DNA from: Oenanthe sinensis
Lineage: Eukaryota; Streptophyta; Magnoliopsida; Apiales; Apiaceae
Assembly (NCBI GenBank): GCA_028671895.1
Contig: CM053796.1
Coordinates: forward strand, 29,820,860-29,884,859
Length of the DNA: 64,000 bases
Direction of reading: 5' to 3'
Shown: positions 29,260-41,021 of the stretch, one piece after another
How positions within the stretch are numbered: the stretch's first letter is position 1
Layout of the letters: each line of letters opens with the position of its first letter
The notes under the pieces: generated by a model
Database searches by the model: none
The model's input: only the letters and a program-made list of their open reading frames with translations
Told to the model about the DNA's origin: nothing
Position numbers and translations under genes: made by a program

Positions 29260-30065
29260 TGTTATAACCAAATTTTTACACGTCAAGGTTTGTATTGACG
29301 AGTGAAGGTCCTATGAACGAGCATATTAAGAACACGACGGGTAAAGAGTGTTTGAAGTCCGACGAGTAGATTAATTGTCTTAATTGATGAGTATTTATCA
29401 ATTAATGCAATATCAATTGTATAAAATAATATTGCAAATATTATTTTACATTATATTAGTAATTCATTGTAACTCCTAAAAAATAGGGGAGAGTAACAGC
29501 CGACGAGTAGACCAAGTCTCGACGGGTAAGACTGAGGCACCCGACGGACAGAAAATTAAGGAAAGGATAAGATTCATACTTCAACTATAATTCAAATACA
29601 TGGAGTTGATCCCTACAATCAAGGAACGTGATAAGCAGCTTCTAGCATGAAAATAGGATCGTGGAAGGCATCCAAATCAGACTATAAATACATTCTTGAA
29701 GAGATAAGTAAGAAGAGATCGAAATCTATCACATTACTATACACACAATACATACATCCGACGGGTAGCTGCTGCATAGTCGACGAGTAGGACTTTTATG
29801 TATTTTTGTTCATTCAAAACACTTGTAATCGATCTTAAACAGCATTCTAGTGGATATTCTTGGCTGGGCACACCCTAACCGCAGTTTTTGATCCTTTTAC
29901 TAGGGTTTTCTGCGTCACCAAAATTGTCTTGTCTCTATTTTATTTTCTAATCGTCGAATAGCTTTTCATTCTTTTTTTCTACTCGTCCAAGTTTCTAAAT
30001 ACGATTTATATATAATTTTACAATAAAGAACTTAGTTATTAACCTACCAAATTCTGGACAAAACA
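29260..30065 (+). repeat. Gypsy 5' LTR
   Basis: Begins tgttataaccaaatttttac and ends ttctggacaaaaca. Contains many cgacgggtag/cgacgagtag words. Confidence 0.9.
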
Positions 30066-30066
30066 G

Positions 30067-30086
30067 TTGGCGCCGTCTGTGGGAAA
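30067..30086 (+). promoter_or_regulatory. Gypsy primer-binding site
   Basis: ttggcgccgtctgtgggaaa starts next to the LTR. TGGCGCC-type sites are common in plant Ty3-gypsy elements. I do not assign the tRNA. Confidence 0.75.
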
Positions 30087-30118
30087 CTAACTAAGAGTTC
30101 TACACGATTTCCACGGTC

Positions 30119-31760
30119 ATGGCAACAAATCTTGAACAAAGCGGTAACAAAGAGCAAACTACGAACCCTACGAATGATGAAGTACTTACTATCGTGAAGA
30201 AATTACAAATAGATGTTGAAACCTTGCGTGTAGAAAATGAGACACTCAAAGCTACGTTGAGCACGGTGAGATCAAGTGCAACGGCAGTTTCAAAACAAAC
30301 GGTGGCAAGTGTGGTTCGAAGGCTGGATTATGGTGATGGTGGTCAGGAGGAAAGACGAACGAAAAGGGGATGATGAATTTCTTGTGTTGGGCACAAACAG
30401 GGCTGAGATTGAAGCTACGGACAACAACGCTAACACAACATCTCAATGGCAGAAAGATAAGACGGGCAGACACGACAACGAAGAAGAAAGGTCGAATAGG
30501 AGGTCAAGGCATAGAAGTTCACGATTAGAAAGTAACACGATGGATGCCATGAAGCTGGAGTTGAAGGATATGAGAGAAATGATACAACGTATACCGGGTG
30601 TACCATAGCCATTAGAAAAGGCTACACCGACAAGCTATGTGGATTCCCCCTTCACTAATGATATTGCCTTGGTGGAGATTCCGAAACGATTTAACATACC
30701 ACATATGAGGTTGTATGATGGTGAGACTGACCCACAAGAACATATCGCTCAGTATAAATAACGAGTGTTTACGGTACCAATTAATAAAGAGTTGAGGGAA
30801 CCTTGTATGTGAAAGGGATTTGGCTCAACACTCACAGGACCTGCCCTCCAATGGTTCGTCGGACTGCCAAACAGAACCATATCATCGTTTGCGGACCTTG
30901 TTGATGCGTTCAATCTACAATTTGCTAGTAGCAGACGATTTGAAAAGACGACGAGTGACTTATACAGAATTGTGCAAAGGTATAGAGAGCCTTTGAGAGA
31001 ATACCTTTCCAGATTCAACAAAGAAAAGGTGACAATAACAAATTATGACGTACCGACGGCTATTGAACCTTTCTGCCGTGGACTAGTGAGGGATACACCG
31101 TTATACGACGAACTGACGAAATACCTGTGCAAGACCATAGACGACGTACAAGCCAAAGCTATGGCCCAAGTCAGGTTGGAAGAAGACAGGAAAGATGATG
31201 AGGACAACTATTATCGCCCTAATAGAAAAATTGTTATGACAAAGGCACGAGACAACAGGCCTTATTCAAGGAACAATCGTGAAGATGCACGTGTTAAGAC
31301 TGTACAAGGAAGGTTGTACTGGAGAAAAGACCCGAATCTTCCACCGACGTTTGACAGTTACGGATTCAGTATTAGCCCGTCAGCCTTGGTGAGAGAATTC
31401 AATAAATTGGGAAATGCTGTCAATTGGCTGTCAAAGTCAAACAAACCTAAAGTGAATCCCGAATCAAAGTTGTGGTATGATTTCCACAGTGACTATGGTC
31501 ATAGAGCATATGATTGTGTGGCATTGAGAAGAGAAATTCAAATACTTGTCAAGAAGGGTTACTTGACAGAATACATGACGGGAAAAAACAGGATTAGAGA
31601 GTTGTCACCACCAAGACAACCTCCCCCTCCACCACATCACAAGGTCATCAACTTCATAGCTGGAGGATCTGAGGTATGTGGAGCTACATATTCACAAGCA
31701 AAGAGGGCAGCAAGAGAGCCTGGAATGAGGGTCATGCGAGCAGACATCATGGAAACAAAG
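30119..31760 (+). pseudogene. Gypsy gag, broken
   Basis: Starts at ATG 30119 with a coiled-coil N-terminus (EVLTIVKKLQIDVETLRVEN). It shifts frame near 30350 and has stops at 30606-30608, near 30760 and near 30811. The capsid region (LTGPALQWFVGLPNRTISSF, LREYLSRFNKEKVTI) spans about 30830-31030. A histidine/cysteine remnant (WYDFHSDYGHRAYDC) is at about 31470-31520. The stops mostly look like single base changes at Gln or Arg codons. Confidence 0.85.
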
Positions 31761-32621
31761 TTGCCAGCAATTCAGTTCGACGAGTCAGATAGGGAACACG
31801 TGACGGAGCCACAACACGATAGTTTAGTCATCTCACTGCCCGTCAGAAATTGCCTGGTCAAGAGAATCTTGGTAGATAACGGTAGTGCAGTGAATATTAT
31901 GATGTTAGATGCATTATGAGAGATGGGCTTGAATGAACTTGACATGACAAAGAAGTGTACTGTACTCATTGGGTTTAGTGGCGAGACTAAGATAATAATT
32001 GGCGAAATTTCATTACCCACGTATGCTCAAGGGGTGAATTTATTGCAGAAGTTTCTCATCATTGATTGTCAATCAATCTACAACATAATCCTTGGAAGGC
32101 CATGGATACATGACTTAAAAGCTATCCCGTCAACATATCACCAAGTAGTAAAATTCCCGACGCCCTGGGGAGTCCAACAGATTCAAGGAGATCAAGTTCA
32201 AGCGAGACAGTGTTACAAGACTTGCCTGAGACCAACTATTCAACACCAGGGGAAGGACGTTCCTCAAGTTACAAGTATGGACGCAGAAAAGCTGACGGAA
32301 GTGAGCCTCTCGACGGGAGAAAAGAAAGTGCTAGTCGGACAGGATGTACCACCGGAGGTCGAAGACAATTTGGTTGAGTTCTTGGCAGAACGTTTAGAAG
32401 CTTTTGCATGGGAACACGACGACATAACGGGCATTAGTGAAAAATTCATCACCCATAGACTCAATGTTGACCAAAACTACGTGCTCCTCCAGCAAAAGAG
32501 AAGAAAATTTGCGCCCGGCAGGAATCAAATTATCAACGACGAAGTCGGTAGACTCTTGAAGGCTGAGATGATTCGAGAAGTGGACTACCCAGAATGGTTG
32601 GCAAATGTGGTGATTGTTTAG
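31761..32621 (+). pseudogene. Gypsy protease and RT entry, broken
   Basis: An aspartic protease-like segment ILVDNGSAVNIMM precedes an in-frame TGA at 31917-31919. The frame reopens with EMGLNELDMTKKC and IYNIILGRPWIHDLKAIPST (a typical GRPW motif) and runs to KRRKFAPGRN before a TAG at 32619-32621. Confidence 0.85.
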
Positions 32622-33236
32622 AAGAAAAATGGGAAGTGGAGAGTATGCGTCGATTACACGGATCTAAATAAGGCATGTCCAAATGACCTGTATCCATTGC
32701 CACATATAGATGCAATGGTCGACGCTACAGCTGGACATGAGTTGTTAACATTCTTGGACGCGTCGAGCGGATTTAATCAGATTAAGATGCACCCGACAGA
32801 TGCTGAGAAGACAGCATTTGTGACCGACAGGGGAATATACTGCTATTTGGCAATGCCCTTTGGCTTGAGGAATGCTGGTGCGACCTTCCAACGCCTAGTT
32901 AACAAAATGTTCAAAGAACAAATAAGTAAAACAATGGAAGTCTACATCGATGATATGGTAGTGAAGTCAAAGTGCGCATCAGACCACGTCAGAGACTTGA
33001 AAACAACATTTGACATTCTGCGAGCTTATAACATGAAGCTCAATCCATCAAAATGCAACTTTGCAGTAACATCAGAGAAGTTTTTAGGGCATATGGTGAC
33101 AAGAAGAGGAATAGAAGCCAGCCCTGAACAAATTAAAGCAATATTCGAATTGACATCACCGAAATCCGTTAAAGAAGTGCAAAAATTGACCAGGACGAGT
33201 GGCCACCTTAAACAGATTTATTTCAAGGTTGTCTGA
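32622..33236 (+). pseudogene. Gypsy reverse transcriptase
   Basis: KKNGKWRVCVDYTDLNKACP, LDASSGFNQIKMHPTDAEKT, LAMPFGLRNAGATFQRLVNK and the catalytic YIDDMVVKS are all present. A one-base frameshift near 33190 ends the frame in the connection region. Confidence 0.92.
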
Positions 33237-35540
33237 CAGGTGCAAGTTATTTTACGACGTCCTCAGGAAAAACAAAGGGTTCTGTTGGGCGGGAAGACAT
33301 GAAGAAGCGTTCAAGGAATTAAAACAATACTTGACAACAGCCCCACTGTTGTCCAAACTAATACCTGGAGATATGTTGTTTGTATACTTGTCAGTCACGG
33401 AACAAGCAGTTAGTGGAGTTCTAGTAAGAGAAGGGAACAACATGCAGTCTCCGATATACTACGTTAGCAAGAGTTTGGTCGACGCTGAGACAAGATACTC
33501 GTCACTAGAAAAACTAGTTTTGGCTTTAGCTGTCACGTCAATCAAACTACAACATTATTTTGAAGCCCACAAAATATGTGTCAGGGCAAATTATCCGTTG
33601 AAGATGGTGTTGAGAAGGCCAGAATTGACGGGTAGGATCGCTAAATGGTCCGTCAAACTAAGCATGTATGGCATAGTTTATGAACCTTGCGCGGCTATCA
33701 AGTCACAAGCTTTAGCTGATTTTGTGGCAGATTTCAGCCCAAGTCAGTTAACAAAATCCAATGATGAGTTACAATCGATGATGTCAGAAACAAGGATTGA
33801 GCATTGGACAATGTACACCGACAGGGAGTCAAATGTCAACGGAACAGGTCTAGGACTTGTGCTTAAATCACCAAAGGGGGATATCCTAGCACATTCAATA
33901 TGTTGTGACTTCGAAGCCACTAATAACGAGGCGGAAAATGAGGCATTGATTATTGGTCTAACAACGGAAAGAGAATTGAATATAAGTCACATTGAGGTAT
34001 GTTGTGATTCCCTGTTGATTGTTAATCATGTAAATGGGTCTTATAAGGCTAGGGACCAGAAGATGTCGGCATATCTGGGAATCGTCAAGGAGCTACAAGC
34101 AGGTTTCACAAGATTCAGCATTCGTCAAGTTCCAAGGGAAATGAACACACAAGCTGACGCTCTGGCAGGACTGGGCGCTGTCTTTCGACGTGAAAGCTTG
34201 ACGACCATACCCATCTTACACGTCATGAAGCCAGCTACAGAAAGAGGTGAAGAATTAAAAGGTGTAATGACTTTGGAAGACTTGACTGATGATCAACCCG
34301 TTCGACTGACGAATTGGACTACTGAAATAAAGGAATACTTGTCGAGTGATACTCGACCAAGCGACAACAATGAGGCAAGACGACTCAAGATGAGAGCGTC
34401 AAGATTTCTGTTAATAGATGAAGTTCTATTCAAAACTTCTGCTACTGGTTTACTACAAAGATGTTTGGAGGACGAAGAAGCCCGACGGGTACTGAAAGAC
34501 GTGCATGAAAGAGATTGTGGAAATCACTCTAGAGGCAGAAGTTTATCATACAAAGTACTACGTATGGGGTATTATTGGCCAACTGTCAAGCAAGATGCTA
34601 TTGATTATGTCAAAAGGTGTGATGCCTGTCAGAGGCATGCTCCCGTCCTACATCAGCCGTCAGAATATCTGCACCCGTCGATTCCATCATGGCCATTCAT
34701 GAAGTGGGGGATGGACATCGTGGGGAAAATGCCACCAGCACCAGGTCAGAAAGTATTCATGTTGGTCATGACAGATTATTTCTCTAAGTGGATAGAGGCA
34801 GAAGCATTCCGGCAAGTTAAGTCGAAAGAGGTAATATCTTTTATCAAATGTAATATCTTGTGCAGGTTTGGTGTGCCATATGAGATTGTTTGCGATAACG
34901 GCTCACAATTCATAAGTGAAAAGACGGAATCCTTCTATCGTCAATGGAACATAACACTGACAAAGTCGACGCCAAGGTATCCACATGCCAATGGTCAAGC
35001 TGAATCGAGCAACAAGATCATTGTTAACAACCTAAAAAAGAGACTGACGACCTACAAAGGACGATGGGCTGAAGAGCTACCATGGATTCTATGGGCCGAC
35101 AGAACAACTCCAAAGATGTCGACGGGTCAAATTCCATTTGCATTGGTGTATGAGACTGAATCTGTGTTGCCAACAGAAATTATGAGTCCGACAACTCGTT
35201 ATGGACTTTCAACAGTTGAGAACAACGAAAGTGAACTCATCCATGACTTGGATACATTCGACGAACTCCGTGACATGGCCAAGATATGCATGGCCTCTTA
35301 TCAACAAAGAGTTGCAAATGCCTACAATAAAAATGTCCGCATAAGGAAGTTTCAAGAATGGGATCTTGTCCTTAGAAAGGTCTTCCAAAACACAATAGAT
35401 ACCGACGCTGGTAAATTCGCTGACGCATGGGAAGGGCCTTACTTGATCGATGCAGTCGTCGGACGAGGAGCATATAGGCTGTCGACAATGGAAGGACGAG
35501 AAGCTGGAATGCTCATCATTTGAAGGCATATCATTTATGA
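33199..35540 (+). pseudogene. Gypsy RNase H, second RNase H and integrase
   Basis: 774 codons open to 35523. The first RNase H region (KSLVDAETRYSSLEKLVLAL) is near 33460-33560. A second RNase H-like domain (MYTDRESNVNGTGLGLVLKS, ATNNEAENEALIIGL, ADALAGLG) spans about 33800-34180. The integrase zinc finger (H-H-C-C ending RCDACQRHA) and core (MDIVGKMPP, CDNGSQFIS, NGQAESSNK) span about 34500-35100. A frameshift near 35500 misplaces the last residues; the ancestral end is probably TGA 35538-35540. Confidence 0.9.
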
Positions 35541-36857
35541 TTTCTTCATAGGTCTTTATATTTCATTTTGCTTTTTAAATATAACAAGTCATTAGGACAT
35601 GTAGAATGTCTGGACGATTGGTTTGCTTGTTACTTGTTTTATGGTTTGACTTGCTTTATTGGTTCTTAGTTTGTTTCAATAAAATGCATGACACGCCTTT
35701 GTCTCAGAAATATGTTTTGTGTGTGTGAAATATATCGTACTTGCTTTTGAACAATTGATGGTTCTATGAATGCCTTAATTTATGCACTTTTATGCCCAAT
35801 TGTTAATTTAGAGTACTATTTAAACACTTGGCGACCTACGAAAATTGCCATCATGATGTGCATATATTACGAAAACATACATGGTAACTAGGGGCATAGT
35901 ATCCCGACATTACCAACTATTGGGCTGATCACCCACGACGAATAAAAAAACTAAAGGCCCGCCCTTTAAATACGAAACCAACAAAGTGAGAAATAAAATT
36001 ATTTACTTTTAAGTAATAATTTTCTGCATTCTCCATATTAAAACCAAAAACTACGAAAAATAAGTTAGTTTCAAGAGGGGGAAGGCCTTTTAACTACTTA
36101 ACGTCGTGCATGCACTTACGTAAGAAAAACGATATCGACGATCGACGCAACGAAGTGATGAATCAACGAATCAACGAGTAAAACGATCTAACGAATGTAA
36201 GATTATATAACCTAGCTAACATCTACATAATAAAATGTTTTGGCAAATCTTATAAACAGAAATTACGAATAATCTAACATGATTTATATTCTTCTACATA
36301 TATACGAGTTTAACAAAACTCATCTACAAGTTGGACAATCTAATCGTTAAATGTCTGAAATACATGACGACTACACATAAAAGACCTGTCAATGACATGC
36401 ATGCAAACTTTTTATATTTTAACGCTTATGACATACCCAAAGAATGTCTACAAACTTTTATGACAATTTCAATGCTCAGACAAGCTGTCGAAAAGTCCTG
36501 TATGTTCGTGATATTTGACAAACATAGCACAAATACCGCACCCACAAATGTTTACAAAATAGCGAAATATCATAAGATATACGTAGTAAATGATTAATAG
36601 CAGTTAATCACTGAAGGTTGGCAACACAAGATCATAACGACAGTTAAACCAATAAGAACAATGTGACGTGAAAGATGTCTATAGAAGATTCTTAGACCAT
36701 CAAATAAAAATTCCGACGGTCCCCTGTCATGAAAGACGAAACAGGGACTAATATCCAAACCAACAACGCAAAAACTGACGTCAAAAGGAAATAATTCGAT
36801 AAAGTTCAGAAATAAAAAGTTCTAAATGAAATAATAACGACAAAGAGAGATAACCAA
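35541..36857. other. Gypsy 3' spacer
   Basis: Non-coding as far as I can see. Repeated cgacg/acgaa words continue from the LTR and coding region. The short ORF at 36331-36597 has no recognisable feature. Confidence 0.5.
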
Positions 36858-37301
36858 CTATTCATCGTCACTCTCATTGTCGTCTTGAACATTCCTTGCA
36901 ACCACAGAAGAGCCACCGGCCGCTGCATTACCCCCATCGTCACCAGGGTTGACAGGATCATCGGGGTACGCTTCATTGTAAATCCTGATAGCCTCATCAA
37001 TGTCTTTGTCGCCCCATTCTCCACGACGGAACTCTAACATAGTTTCAACGCGAGACTTCATGATACCTTGAGTAAGTGTATCCTTGGTCTCCTACAGAAA
37101 CGTTCCTTCGGTTTCTTCAACTTTAGCAGCAAAAATGGTGAGCGCATTGTGCATATCGTTCATCTCTTTGTTAGCCATGAACACCTGCTCCTGCAACACA
37201 CGAATCTTCTCTTGGCAACTGGAATGTTCCAATTTCAACTCAGCCATCTCAGTAGAAAATTTACGATAAGAAGCATGTGACAGCAGCATGGCTTGAAATG
37301 C
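36858..37301 (-). pseudogene. Gypsy antisense ORF, last exon
   Basis: Starts after acceptor ttacag (37302-37307). Codes a coiled coil (MAELKLEHSSCQEKIRVLQE, MANKEMNDMHN) and then an acidic tail (AYPDDPVNPGDDGG, ending DDNESDDE). One in-frame TAG at 37092-37094 interrupts it. It is in phase with the preceding exon. Confidence 0.65.
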
Positions 37302-37397
37302 CTGTAACAAAGACAAAGATGAAGATCACAATATGTTCGTCCAGATTGAAACAAAAGAAAAACAAGTACAAAGTAGAAGGATTAAACAAAAACTTAC

Positions 37398-38185
37398 ATG
37401 GAAAGAGTGCCCAACATCTTCGACCATCACTTGGTCGACGGTCTTGGAACCATGACCACTAACCGTCTCGGGCAGCAGAAGGGGGGCCAATATATGGACT
37501 AATGATCTAGGTTCAGCATTGACACTGTACCTATGAAGATCAGGCCATTGCCAGTCATCAAGAGCAATCTCGGGTGTGGCATCCATGATAGCAGGAGGAG
37601 GTGGTGGAACCATTACTTTGGCTTTCTTCGATTGGGGACTCAAAGAACGGGATATTTTACGAGAACTCTTGGGAGTTTCACTCCCCGACTCACGTGCACG
37701 CTTCAGAAACAATTCTTTTCCTGACATCTCAAGAGCACAGATAACAGGACGCTTGTACTCTGCACCATGAATTGGGAAAAGAGTCTGTATGATGAAAATA
37801 AGGAGCAGTACTAGTAACAACTGAAATATGCCTTTGATGAATTGACGACCAGAATTGGCCATCTTCTCAGCTTCGGGGGTGCCAGTTGAATCAGACGAAA
37901 TGTCATCAATTTGAGTGTCTAAGGGTGTGATAACAATTCCCTTGCCCTTGTCTTTCAAAAACAGCAGTACTCCTGGTGGCCCTAGAGTGGGACTTAGACC
38001 CACCAAATTCCTTTCCAGCAGCAGACTTAAGGAGCAGTTTGCTGGCAAAGGCTGCAGCGTCAACGGGAGTAGAATGTCGAATTGGACGATCCATACAATT
38101 AGGCCAGACTCTGTGGTCCAAAGGCAATGCCAAGATTTCACCAACTATCTTAGCGGCCTTAACATCATCAATAGCCGATTCAACA
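37398..38185 (-). pseudogene. Gypsy antisense ORF, middle exon(s)
   Basis: Two frames. 38185-about 37950 gives ESAIDDVKAAKIVGEILALP and PLDHRVWPNCMDRPIRH. After a frameshift, the other gives IVITPLDTQIDDISSDS, a hydrophobic IFQLLLVLLLIFIIQTLF, PKSSRKISRSLSPQSKKAK and DWQWPDLHRYSVNAEPRSL. A perfect donor (gtaagt) follows 37398, and the intron 37302-37397 keeps the frame. The hydrophobic run could be a membrane segment or a decayed intron. Confidence 0.6.
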
Positions 38186-38502
38186 CTGCAGTCGAAAAAC
38201 AAAAGCAATCCAAACAATATATGTTTCAACGTGGAGAAAAATAGTTAATAAGTGATGTCAAGTCCAAGGGACGCAAGCCCCTCCAAATCATGATAATGAC
38301 GTAGACAACAGAAGACATATATAAAAAGTATATACAAGGCAAAAAACGACGTGACCTTGATTTAGTAACACGACAAGGAACGAACAACAATGTATGAGTA
38401 CGGCTGAAAGGGGAAATACATCATACACGTGGCGTCATAATAAAAACTAGAGCTGAATTAAAACAAAAGTACGACATAAACTAACAAGGTAGCAATAATT
38501 AC

Positions 38503-39100
38503 CATTTCTGTTCCATTCTTCACGAAGATAGGCAACATGGGTCCCGAGTAACGCTTTCTCGACATAAAAGAAATTATTCTTCCAGCCACGATCATGCACA
38601 TAGTCCAAGTTCAAGGTCAAGGGCGTTCTCTTTTTACGACCAACAAGCCCATAAAGGCCACCATTAAACTTTTTCGCCTGGTATGCGTATGTAACAACTG
38701 ACAAATCAATTCCAAGTTGGTGTTTGTCTTCGATTACATCTAAGGAAGCCAAAATTCTCCACGCCGAGGGCATCACTTGAGATGGGGAAATGTCCAGAGT
38801 TCTTATAAAATAAGTAGCAAGCTTCGTGAATGGGAAAGACATACCGATTTCAAATGGGTAATTGTAAAAACAAATCCATCCGGGGGCATGGAAGTCAGAA
38901 AATACCCCTTCGTCAGGGACGACAAGCACCACATGAGAGTCCGATTTGAACAACAGGGTGATATCAACAATACTATCAGATGCCATCGAACTAGAATTGG
39001 TACTCTTGGAGTCAAGAATGCCGGTCGCCGTCCACCTAGGCTTCATCGTTGCAGCAGCTTGTACAGGTTTGTTACTACTCTTGTTGCCTTTTTTCGCCAT
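38503..39100 (-). CDS. Gypsy antisense ORF, first exon (PF04195-like)
   Basis: Starts at ATG 39100 (MAKKGNKSSNKP); an upstream open stretch lacks conservation signals. The core VPDEGVFSDFHAPGWICFYN, PFEIGMSFPFTKLATYFIRT, PSAWRILASLDVI, WKNNFFYVEKALLG and EEWNRNG resembles the plant putative gypsy-type transposon domain (PF04195). A donor gtaatt follows 38503. The simplest join to 38185 is out of phase, so an exon is missing or a splice site has decayed. Such antisense ORFs sit between integrase and the 3' LTR in Tat-group elements. Function unknown. Confidence 0.65.
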
Positions 39101-39350
39101 TAGCTGATGAAATATTTGGCAGCAAAGAAAAATCGAAGGGCGTATGTATTGGTAGAGTGCGATTGAAGTCCTAATTGGTGGGGAGTTTAAGTAGAAGAGA
39201 AAGGGAGTGTTTGGATATTTATGAGATACATATATGATATGTATGTATAGTTGTTTTGCATGCAAGAGAAGTAGTGGAAAATAAATGCAATTCCCAAGAA
39301 CAATCTCATTAGGCAATTGAGACTTTTACCCCAATGAGATTGAGGACTAT

Positions 39351-40156
39351 TGTTATAACCAAATTTTTACACGTCCAGGTTTGTATTGACGAGTGAAGGT
39401 CCTATGGACGAGCATATTAAGAACACGACGGGTAAAGACTGTTTGGAATCCGACGAGTAGATTGATTGCCTTAATTGATGAGTATTTATCAATTAATGCA
39501 ATATCAGTTGTATAAAATAATATTGCAAATATTATTTTACATTATATTGATAATTCATTGTAAGTCCTAAAAAATAGGGGAGAGTAACAGCCGACGAGTA
39601 GACCAAGTCTCTACGGGTAAGACTGAGGCACCCGACGAACATAAAATTAAGGAAAGGATAAGATTCCTACTTCAACTATAATTCAAATACATGAAGTTGA
39701 TCCCTACAATCAAGAAACGTGATAAGCAGCTTCTAGCATGAAAATAGGATCGTGGGAGGCATCCAAATCAGACTATAAATACATTCTTGAAGAGATAAGC
39801 AAGAAGAGAATGAAATCTATCACATTACTATACACACAATACATACATCCGACGGGTAGCTGCTGCATAGTCGACGAATAGGACTTTTATGTATTTTTGT
39901 TCATTCAAATCACTTGTAATCGATCTTAAACAGCATTCTAGTGGATATTCTTGGCTGGGCACACCCCACCCGCGGTTTTTGATCCTTTTACTAGGGTTTT
40001 CCGCGTCACCAAAATTGTCTTGTCTCAATTTTATTTTCTAATCGTCGAATAACTTTTCATTCTTTTTTTCTACTCGTCCAAGCTTCTAAATACGATTTAT
40101 ATACAATTTTACAATAAAGAACTTAGTTATTAACCTACCAAATTCTGGACAAAAGA
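39351..40156 (+). repeat. Gypsy 3' LTR
   Basis: Same length as the 5' LTR with scattered substitutions, more than in the Sirevirus-like pair by eye. The upstream polypurine tract (gagattgagga, 39336-39346) is poor. Confidence 0.9.
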
Positions 40157-40257
40157 ATCACTGCAAACTTATTTCAGATTGTTTTTAGGAGTATGAAATT
40201 CATTTCAAATGACATGCACTGAGTTGTTAAAATTCACAAACTCGAGCTTATATTTGA

Positions 40258-40838
40258 ACTAGTGAAAGAAGCCGCTCTTCGAGGCGGCCTCATAATAAAT
40301 TTTAACATCAAAAAGTTAGTACGAATGCATAATTGTAATAAATTAATAAATAACAAAAATTTATTAACATTCTCATCAATTAAAATCATGTCAATGCTAA
40401 ATTGATTGCCTGTTTTTGTATTGATTGCCTCTCACAACGTGCATACTCTCACTCTTATCATAAAATTTTCTCTATCGTTATTCAAAACATTCAAGAGTGT
40501 GTAATTCATGATGTATTAAACATTGAATGTAAATAACTCTGTGATAAATTTGTTGTGATTTATTTGTTGATACTTGATCTTTAATTTATTGGTTTATATA
40601 AGTGATGGCCTATTATTTTTTAGATGGAAACATATTCAATTTAGGTAAAATAATAAAATTAACTTTTTTCTTATAGATACTGTCTTTTTGAAAAATCAAA
40701 ATAGTTTCGATTTTTAATAATTTAATACATTTTCTAAAATTTCTAATTACCTTATGTATAATAACGTCTTTTCTAAAATTTCGAGACTTATCTTATGGAT
40801 AATAATAATTTATTTGACTTGAGGAGAAAGTTTAAGAG
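40258..40838 (-). mobile_element. Helitron-like element, short copy
   Basis: On the minus strand it starts TCCTCAAGTCAAATAAATT. It ends with a GC hairpin (gccgcctcgaagagcggc) and then ttctttCACTAG before T, the layout of a Helitron 3' end. No terminal inverted repeats or target duplication. About 540 bases match the copy at 41022-42234. No Rep/helicase. Confidence 0.5.
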
Positions 40839-41021
40839 AATATAATGTAACTTATATTTTTTTTAAAATTTGGAGAAAATTTAGGAGAATATAAAGTAAC
40901 TTAGATTTTTTTATAATTTTTAATATTTACTAATTCAAAAATTTAAAAAAATTATAAAAATACATTGGGACGATTTAGGAGCGCTACCTAACCGTTTTCA
41001 TCTTCTCATTTATATATATAC
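40839..41021. other. AT-rich spacer between Helitron-like copies
   Basis: Two imperfect copies of aatataatgtaactta/aatataaagtaactta. No gene. Confidence 0.4.

Larger units (their letters stand above)
29260..40156 (+). mobile_element. Tat-like Ty3-gypsy retrotransposon
   Basis: 10,897 bp. LTRs of 806 bp (29260-30065, 39351-40156) start TGTTATAACC, and the 5' LTR ends CA (the 3' LTR ends ga by one substitution). A perfect atcac duplication flanks it (29255-29259, 40157-40161). Order is gag, protease, RT, RNase H, a second RNase H-like domain, integrase, then about 3.8 kb before the 3' LTR with an antisense multi-exon ORF. The double RNase H and antisense ORF are features of the Tat branch. The coding frame is interrupted by several stops and frameshifts. 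Confidence 0.88.

Noticed and set aside
37915..38248. Plus-strand ORFs in the gypsy 3' region
   Set aside because: Shadows of the antisense exons; the minus strand has the domain matches and splice sites.
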